Shown here: piece by piece, positions 57,398-64,000 of the stretch
How positions within the stretch are numbered: position 1 is the first letter of the stretch
Layout: the number at the start of each line of letters is the position of its first letter
DNA from: an uncultured Paracoccaceae bacterium
GTDB taxonomy: Bacteria; Pseudomonadota; Alphaproteobacteria; Rhodobacterales; Rhodobacteraceae
DNA: 64,000 nucleotides
Direction: 5' to 3'
Assembly (NCBI GenBank): GCA_943787985.1
Contig: CALSOO010000001.1
Location: forward strand, 261,001-325,000
Translations under genes and position numbers: made by a program
The notes under the pieces: model-generated
Database searches by the model: none
What the model was told of the DNA's origin: nothing
The model's input: only the letters and a program-made list of their open reading frames with translations

Positions 57398-58759
57398 ATG
57401 ACTGATACTCCGGAAAAGTCCCGCGCCTTGTCTGTGCCGTCCAGCCGCATTTCACGCCTGAGCCGCCTTGGGGCGATGACGGCGGGGGTCGCGGGGAACA
57501 TGCTCGTGGGAGGGGTGTCACAGTTGGGGCGCGGGCAACGCCCCGTTGTGCGGGATTTGTTGCTGACGCCTCAAAACATCAGCCGTGTTGCGGATCAATT
57601 GGCCAAGATGCGGGGGGCTGCGATGAAGATCGGGCAGCTCATGTCGATGGACACGGGCGATGTTCTGCCGCCTGAACTTGCGGGTATCATGGCGCGCCTG
57701 CGTGATGACGCACATTTCATGCCGCCTGCCCAGCTCAAGAAAGTGTTGAACACGCAGTGGCCGGATCAATGGTTGCGTGCGTTCACGTCATTTGACGTGC
57801 GGCCCATTGCGGCGGCTTCGATCGGCCAAGTGCACCGCGCGAAACTCAAAGACGGTCGCGATCTGGCAATCAAGGTTCAATACCCCGGCGTGGCTCAGAG
57901 TATCGACAGCGATGTGGCCAATGTCGGAGCTTTGATGCGGATGTCAGGCCTATTACCGAAAGGGTTCGAACTGGCCCCCTACCTCGAAGAGGGGCGCAAA
58001 CAATTACACGAAGAAACCGATTATACCCGCGAAGCCACACAGCTTGCGCAGTTTGGCGCGCTCCTGGAAGGGGATATGCGATTTGTCGTGCCGCAATTGC
58101 ACAGCGATTGGAGCACGCCCGATATTCTGGCGATGAGTTACGTCGAGGGCATCCCCATAGAACAGTTGGTGGACGCGTCCCAAGAAGAGCGGGACCGGAT
58201 TGCAACGGATCTGGTGGCGCTAACCCTGAAAGAGTTGTTCGAATTTGGCTTGATGCAGACTGATCCGAATTTTGCCAACTATCTATACGATCGGGGAAGC
58301 AAGCAGATCGTCCTGCTTGATTTCGGTGCCACGCGCGTCCTTGATCAGGTGATTGTCGCGCAATACCGGCGACTTTTGGTGGCGGGGCTTGCTGATGATG
58401 TGCAAGGGCTGCACGACGTGATGCAAGAGATCGGCTTTGTGAATGCAGATACGAAACAGCCCCACGTAGAGGCCGTGTTGCGTATGATGCGTTTGGTATT
58501 CGGGTTGCTGCGCGATCAAAAGCGTGTCGATTTCGGAAATGCGCAGCTGTCTCAACAAATGCAAGCAGAAGGAATGGCATTGGCGCAAAGCGGATTTATC
58601 CCACCACCTTTGCCCATAGATGTCCTGTTGTTACAGCGCAAATTTGGCGGCATGTTCCTGTTGGCAGCGCGCCTGAACGCCAAAGTGGACGTTGTGGGAC
58701 TGCTGCACGCGCACTTGCATGAAACTGCCGCGAAAACGGAGCTTGGCGCGGCTAAGTAG
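57398..58759 (+). CDS. ABC1/ADCK (UbiB-like) family kinase
   Basis: 453 residues. Atypical kinase of the UbiB/ADCK family linked to ubiquinone homeostasis. Seen: KxGQ motif (AAMKIGQLMSMD), AAASIGQVHRAKL (the alanine-rich nucleotide loop), IKVQYPGV with the catalytic Lys, LHEETDYTREA, and the catalytic/metal region DPNFANYLYDRG with VLLDFGATR. Family members have low protein-kinase activity and act as ATPases. No membrane helices at the C-terminus, unlike enterobacterial UbiB. Confidence 0.9.
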   Translation: MTDTPEKSRALSVPSSRISRLSRLGAMTAGVAGNMLVGGVSQLGRGQRPVVRDLLLTPQNISRVADQLAKMRGAAMKIGQLMSMDTGDVLPPELAGIMARLRDDAHFMPPAQLKKVLNTQWPDQWLRAFTSFDVRPIAAASIGQVHRAKLKDGRDLAIKVQYPGVAQSIDSDVANVGALMRMSGLLPKGFELAPYLEEGRKQLHEETDYTREATQLAQFGALLEGDMRFVVPQLHSDWSTPDILAMSYVEGIPIEQLVDASQEERDRIATDLVALTLKELFEFGLMQTDPNFANYLYDRGSKQIVLLDFGATRVLDQVIVAQYRRLLVAGLADDVQGLHDVMQEIGFVNADTKQPHVEAVLRMMRLVFGLLRDQKRVDFGNAQLSQQMQAEGMALAQSGFIPPPLPIDVLLLQRKFGGMFLLAARLNAKVDVVGLLHAHLHETAAKTELGAAK

Positions 58760-58885
58760 CATGCGAAACCGTATCGAATCGGCTGTGTTGTCGAATTCTT
58801 GACCAAATTCGTCATTTACTCTTGAGGTATTGCGAAGGCATCACATTTTAGTGCAAACAAACAGAACATCTGATCAGGAGTTCGC

Positions 58886-61777
58886 GTGTCCCTATTCTTT
58901 ATCGTCGCTCTTCCGTTTTTTGGCGCGCTGCTTCCCGGCTTGATGAACTCGGCAGGGCGGTCTGCCTGTGCGGGTGTCACATTTACAGTATCACTGGCGG
59001 CCTTTATCGGCCTTCTCACCAATCTACCGACCGTGCTGGCCGGAGACGTTGTGATGGCGCGGATGGATTGGATGCCTGCGCTGGGCCTGAACTTTACGCT
59101 GATGCTCGATGGGCTCGGGTTTTTCTTTGCTCTTTTGATCCTTGGCATCGGTTTGTTGATCATTGCCTACGCGCGGCAATATCTGAGCCGTGATGACAAT
59201 ATGGGTGAGTTCTTCACCTATTTGCTGTTGTTTCAGGGCGCGATGGTTGGAATTGTTTTGAGCGATAACATTCTGCTGTTGCTGGTTTTCTGGGAGCTGA
59301 CGTCGCTGTCTTCCTTCTTGTTGATCGGGTATTGGAAGCATTTGCCCGAAGGGCGCCAAGGCGCGCGCATGGCTTTAACCGTTACGGGCATGGGCGGTCT
59401 TGGCGATGATTGGCGGGCATGCTCATCCTTGGCCAGATCGTCAGGCAGCTATGACCTCAGCGTCATCTTGCAGAACCGCGATCTCATTCAGGCGGAGCCC
59501 GCTGTATCTGACGCAGCTTTGATCCTGATCCTAATTGGGCTGTTTCACCAAGTCGGCGCAGTTCCCCTTCCACTTCTGGCTGCCCGCACGCGATGGCTGC
59601 GCCGACGCCCGTCTCGGCCTACTTGCATTCGGCCACGATGGTGAAGGCAGGGATCTTCCTCATGGCGCGAATGTGGCCTGTGCTCTCGGGCACGCCCGAG
59701 TGGTTTATGATCGTCACAACGGCTGGCTTGATCACAATGGTGCTTGGTGCGGTGATTGCCCTCTTCAAACATGATCTGAAAGCGCTTCTTGGCCTTCTCG
59801 ACGGTGTCTCATCTTGGTTTGATCACCATGCTTCTCGGCACAGGTACGGCCTTTGGCGCGATGGCCGCCGTGTTCCATATCCTCAACCACGCGACATTCA
59901 AGGCCGCGCTCTTTATGTCCGCAGGGATTGTTGATCACGAGGCTCACACCCGCGACATCCGCCGCCTTGGGGGTTTGCGCAAGCTGATGCCCGTGACCTT
60001 CACAATCGCAACTCTTGCGGCGCTGTCGATGGCGGGGATACCGCTTCTCAACGGCTTCTTGTCCAAAGAAATGATGTTGGAGGAGGCCTACTGGAACCGC
60101 GCTGTTTGGCGTGCCTTGGCTTGTCCCTGCATTGGCGACCGTCGGTTCGCTCTTTTCCGCCGCGTATTGCTTCCGTCTTATTGGTCACGTCTTCCTCGGC
60201 CCCGTGCGCGACGACTACCCCGCGACAGCCGCATGATCCCCCCGCTGGCCTCTGGCTGCCGCCCGCGCTGCTGATGATCCCTGTGGTTCTGATAGGGGTC
60301 GCGCCGTTTTTGGCGGAGCCTTTTGTAAAGCTTGTTACAGCCTCAGTGCTCGGCGAGGCTGCCGACGTTCCAAAAGCCTACTTCAAAATCTGGCATGGCC
60401 TTGTGCCCGCGCTTTATATGTCGATTGCCGCTGTTGTGGGCGGTTTGTTCTGCTCGCGGTGTTTAATCCAGCGCTGCGCTTCTGGGAGGCTGCTCCACGC
60501 CCCGAAGCCAAGACGATATTTGAGGCCGTCGTGGAAGCTGTGGCAAGCCTTGCGCAAAAGATCATCCTGCCTTTGCACAATGGCGCGTTCTCGCGCTACG
60601 CTGCCATTGGAACGGTTGCGATTATCGCGCGCAGGCTCACATGCATTTGTCACAGGCACGGTCAGTGCGCCGACACGTGAAATGCAGTCTGTCGGACCTG
60701 TGCCAGATCGCGGGTTGGCTGATGCTGATTGCGGCGACGGGTGGCATGGTCTTCATGCATCGCAACCGCCTCCTGTCGCTCATTCTGATCGGCATCGTGG
60801 GGCTCATGGTTTCGATCGGCTTTGTCTTCTTCAGCGCGCCTGATCTGGCAATGACGCAGTTCACTGTCGAGGTGGTGACGATTATTTTGATGTTGCTCGC
60901 GCTCAATTTCCTGCCCAACAAAACACCTGTCGAGAGCTCGCTCTTGCGCCGTTTGCGTGACGCAGTGGTGGCGATAGTCGGGTGGCCTCGCGACCTTTGG
61001 ACTGGCCTATCACTACCTGCTGCGCGACGCTGTTGCGACACCGATCAGCGAGTTTCACCTCGCCAATTCTTACAAAGGCGGCGGCGGACCAATGTCGTCA
61101 ACGTGATCCTTGTCGATTTTCGTGGCTTTGACACCTATGGTGAAATCATCGTGCTCGGCATTGCCGCATTGTTGATCTACGCCCTCACAGAGACACTGCT
61201 TGACGGCCCGGTGCGCGCCCGTCTGCTGAACCGCAAGCCAGATCAGCCCGTGCCGGGGACATGCACCCGATGATGATGGTTGTGCTGACGCGGGTGATCA
61301 TGCCGCTTGTGTTGCTTGTCGGGTTTTACATCTTTCTGCGTGGTCACAATGAGCCGGGCGGGGGCTTCATCGCGGGTCTGATCGTCTCGATCGCTGTTGT
61401 GATGCAATATATGGCCAGCGGCTTTTCTTGGGCCTCTGCGCGTCTGCGTTATCCGTATCACGGCGTCATTGGCGCAGGGGTGTTGATTGCGGGGCTGACA
61501 GGAATTGGCTCTTGGTTCGTGGGCAAGCCTTTCCTCACATCGGATTTCACATATGTGCGCATCCCGCCGTTTGAGAAATTTGAATTGGCAACCGCTGCGC
61601 TTGTTTGATCTCGGGGTTTTCCTTGCCGTTGTCGGCGCTGTGATGCTTTCGCTTGAGAGCTTCTCTCGCCTTGCACGTCGCGCCCACGTGGCCGACACGG
61701 AGCACCCGATGGATATCGACCCCTCACGGGATGATCCGCCCGCCGAAAAAGCCGGCTATGCCAAGGAGGGCGTGTAA
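58886..61777 (+). CDS. mrpA: Na+(K+)/H+ antiporter subunit A fused to subunit B (MrpAB), frameshifted
   Basis: Largest subunit of the Mrp/Mnh/Pha multisubunit cation/proton antiporter, homologous to complex I NuoL, here fused to the MrpB domain. GTG start at 58886 with CAGGAG ahead. Recognisable in successive frames: [126 protein letters not shown], then the B part [20 protein letters not shown] and the end at 61777. At least eight indels between 59395 and 61610 break the frame. Confidence 0.9.
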
Positions 61778-61778
61778 C

Positions 61779-62137
61779 ATGGAATTTCTTGGTTGCCTCA
61801 GCGATTGGTATTCTCACGGCAGGCGGGATTTATCTTGTGCTGCGCCTGCGCACATTTCCTGTGATCCTTGGGATTTCACTGCTGACTTACGCTGTGAACG
61901 TCTTTCTCTTTACGTCTGGCCGCCTCACTATTGCTGGGGCGCCGATTTTGCGTGATGGAGTCACGCACTTATGCAGACCCGCTCCCGCAGGCTCTGGTTC
62001 TGACGGCTATTGTGATTTCCTTCGGGATGACCGCCGTTGTCGTGATGATCGGGCTGGGCGCGTTCCTTGGCTCCAATGATGATCATGTAGATGACCAACC
62101 CGAGACAGAGACAGCCGATGCGGAGGGCCGATCATGA
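61779..62137 (+). CDS. mrpC: Na+/H+ antiporter subunit C (NuoK-like), frameshifted
   Basis: About 119 residues. Start EFLVASAIGILTAGGIYLVL once an extra G near 61794 is removed; LRTFPVILGISLLTYAVNVF and LTAIVISFGMTAVVVMIGLG are the MrpC helices; another extra base near 61967 shifts the frame before YADPLPQALVLTA. The acidic tail DDQPETETADAEGRS ends at 62137, overlapping mrpD (ATGA). Confidence 0.9.
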
Positions 62138-63671
62138 GCCATTGGATCATCGCTCCCATCGTTCTACCCGCTCTGCTTGCGCCCTTTATCGTGCTGGCGG
62201 CGCGCTATCATATCGGCATTCAGCGCGCCCTTTCGCTCGCGGGTGTGGTGGCGCTTGTTGTGATCGCGACTGCGCTTGCGTTGCAGGCGTCTGATGGCAC
62301 AATCACGCTCTATCGTCTGAGTGACTGGGCCGCACCCTTTGGCATTGTGCTCGTCGCTGACGCGCTCTCGACCCTTATGGTCTTGCTGACGAGCGTTCTC
62401 GCGCTGTTTGTGTTGCTCTATGCTATCGGTTCGGGCTGGGACAATCGCGGCCGACATTTTCATGCCTTGTTCCAGTTTCAGCTCATGGGCATCATCGGCG
62501 CTTTCTTGACGGGCGATTTGTTCAACCTCTTTGTTTTCTTTGAGGTGCTGCTCATAGCCTCCTACGGCCTGATGATCCACGCAGGCGGAAACGCACGGAT
62601 GCGGGCAGGGGTTCAGTATGTGCTGTTCAATCTGATCGGTTCTACGCTCTTTCTGTTTGCGCTTGGCGCGATTTATGCCGAGACAGGCACACTCAATATG
62701 GCCGATCTGGCCCAGCGTGTTGCGCTCATCGGCCCCGAGGAAACCGTTGGCATCCGTGTCGCCGCCGTGCTCTTGCTGCTTGTGTTTGCAATCAAGGCTG
62801 CGCTTGTGCCGCTGCACTTCTGGCTGCCTTCCAGCTATGCCGAAGCCCCTGCACCCGTGGCTGCTCTCTTCGCGATTATGACAAAGGTGGGCGCCTATGC
62901 GATCATCCGTGTCTATACGCTGATTTTCCCGCCCGAGCTTGCCGCGACGCAGGGCTTGCATGATCTCTGGCTCTTGCCTGCTGCGCTGGTCTCCGTTGCA
63001 ATCGGTATGATGGGCGTGCTCGCTGCGAAAAAGCTCGACAGGCTGGTGGCCTTTTCGGTGATCGGTTCGATGGGTATGGTCATGGTGACGCTCTCGCTGT
63101 TCACGCCCGAAGGCATCGCCGCCGCGCTCTATTACATTATTCATTCCACGCTCGCGGGCGCGCGCTCTTTCTGATTGCTGATCTCGTGCGCACTGGCCGT
63201 GGCGGCCTTGATCTTGACCGCCCAACCGCCCATGGCTGGCGCCGCTCTGACGGCCGGGTTTTTCTTTGTCGGAGCGATTGCGATGGCGGGTCTGCCGCCG
63301 CTCTCAGGCTTCCTGGGCAAGCTTCTCGTGTCTGAACGCAAGCTTCTCTGCACCTCAGGCGGCTTGGATCTGGGGCGTGGTGCTTGTGTCCAGCTTGTCA
63401 GCATCCTCGGCTTTGCTCGGGCGGGCAGTATCCTGTTCTGGAAGGCCGAGAGTCTGACGCTTGAGGGCGATCCGTCGCGCTCTGTGCCGCGGCCTTTGTC
63501 TTACGTCGCTGTCGGTGGGCTGATCGTGCTTCTGCTGCGCATACGGTCTTTGCGGGGCAGATGCATGGCTATACAAGCAAAATGGCAGGGCAGCTCTTTG
63601 ACCCTGCGCCCTATATGTTGAAGGTGCTCGATACGCCCGGCAAGTTGAGCCAACCAAAGGAGGGCCACTGA
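62134..63671 (+). CDS. mrpD: Na+/H+ antiporter subunit D (NuoM/N-like), frameshifted
   Basis: Polytopic proton-translocating subunit. The intact frame (62134-63174) has FFEVLLIASYGLMIHAGG with the key Glu, KAALVPLHFWLPSSYAEAPAPVAALF and AKKLDRLVAFSVIGSMGMV. A break near 63165 is followed by AALTAGFFFVGAIAMAGLPP and SGFLGKLL; further breaks lie near 63330 and 63540. The corrected C-terminus DTPGKLSQPKEGH ends at 63671. Confidence 0.92.
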
Positions 63672-63672
63672 G

Positions 63673-64000
63673 ATGCTAGGACGTGCATTCCGCTGGCTTA
63701 TGCCACATCCGTTTCTGACACTGTTGCTCGCTGTCGTCTGGATCGTGCTGCAAAACGAGTTCTCCGCCGGCATGGCTGTCTTCGGCGTCATCCTGGGATC
63801 CTGATCCCTTGGGGAACTTCCGCGTGGTGGCCCGATACGCCCCATCGCTTCCGCCTCTTCAAGATGATCCGCTACAGCTTCCTTGTGATGTGGGACATCA
63901 TGGTCGCCAATGTGCAGGTTGCATGGATTGTGCTTACCGTCCCAAACGCCAAGCTCAAACCCGCATGGATTGTGTCCCGCTTGATCTTTTGGAGCCCGAG
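63673..64000 (+). CDS. mrpE: Na+/H+ antiporter subunit E, frameshifted and partial
   Basis: Starts at ATG 63673, one base after the mrpD stop: LGRAFRWLMPHPFLTLLLAV and FSAGMAVFGVILG, then an extra base near 63800 and the rest in another frame: MIRYSFLVMWDIMVANVQV and VPNAKLKPAWI. These are MrpE helices and its conserved V-P-x-x-x-L region. The gene runs off the window; F and G subunits are expected next. Confidence 0.88.

Noticed and set aside
1..64000. CRISPR arrays, insertion sequences, integrases, phage genes
   Set aside because: No regularly spaced repeats, transposase or integrase motifs were found on either strand.

Overview
The window looks like chromosomal DNA of a marine alphaproteobacterium of the Rhodobacterales, most likely the Roseobacter group. 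The evidence is a set of gene neighbourhoods and families typical of that group: lepB-rnc-era-DUF1491-recO, pckA/chvI-chvG-hprK-rapZ-EIIA-HPr, a methylsuccinyl-CoA dehydrogenase of the ethylmalonyl-CoA pathway, a DUF6473 gene, a HIG1-domain miniprotein, and an Mrp antiporter locus whose A and B subunits are fused. The genus cannot be assigned from the sequence alone. No CRISPR array, insertion sequence or prophage is visible.

Layout. 1-2.9 kb: 3' part of a cobalamin-synthesis aminotransferase, a receiver-only response regulator behind a CtrA-like box, a glutathionyl-hydroquinone reductase and a small unknown gene. 2.9-6.9 kb: a PatB/MalY lyase, then three tandem peptide-deformylase paralogues and fmt; the third paralogue has lost key active-site residues. 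7-11.1 kb, leftward: ispH-LysE-DUF3429-methyltransferase-rnhA and an NYN-domain gene. 11.2-20.2 kb, rightward: folK, rpoZ, rsh, DUF2062, pdxJ, a Dabb-family gene, acpS, lepB, rnc, era, DUF1491 and recO, many with 4-base overlaps. 20.2-26.7 kb: a META-domain lipoprotein with a TetR regulator and its apparent operator, mcd, a TauE/SafE transporter, an XRE regulator, and an atypical LysR-HTH protein followed by an unknown protein. 26.8-34.1 kb: pckA divergent from chvI-chvG-hprK-rapZ-EIIA-HPr and an acyltransferase. 34.1-40.2 kb: 3-hydroxybutyryl-CoA dehydrogenase, DUF6473, etfBA, cobalamin adenosyltransferase, HIG1, SDR and SH3 genes. 40.4-47.5 kb: parC, then a duplicated DUF898 + M48-peptidase module. 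47.5-58.8 kb: tuf, a TPR protein, an EamA exporter, a CoA-transferase remnant, a GSCFA/SGNH pair behind a second CtrA-like box, tRNA-Trp, BLUF, a hydrolase with a membrane domain and an ABC1 kinase. 58.9 kb to the end: mrp (mnh/pha) AB-C-D-E, running off the edge.

How the genes work together. Several genes join in acyl-CoA and C4 metabolism: Mcd, 3-hydroxybutyryl-CoA dehydrogenase, the ETF that takes electrons from acyl-CoA dehydrogenases, cobalamin adenosylation, and PckA for gluconeogenesis. The ChvGI-HprK-HPr-EIIA-RapZ block is a sensory, non-transporting phosphorelay. Deformylases, Fmt, RNase III, Era, EF-Tu, LepB and Rsh cover translation, protein maturation and the stringent response.

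Quality warning. From about 28.2 kb onward many obviously essential genes (pckA, chvI, chvG, etfA, etfB, pduO-type ATR, parC, tuf, mrp) are broken by one-base indels, mostly insertions, while the first 28 kb and several long stretches between are clean. I read these as sequence errors rather than pseudogenes. Coordinates of those genes are outer limits of a reconstructed frame.
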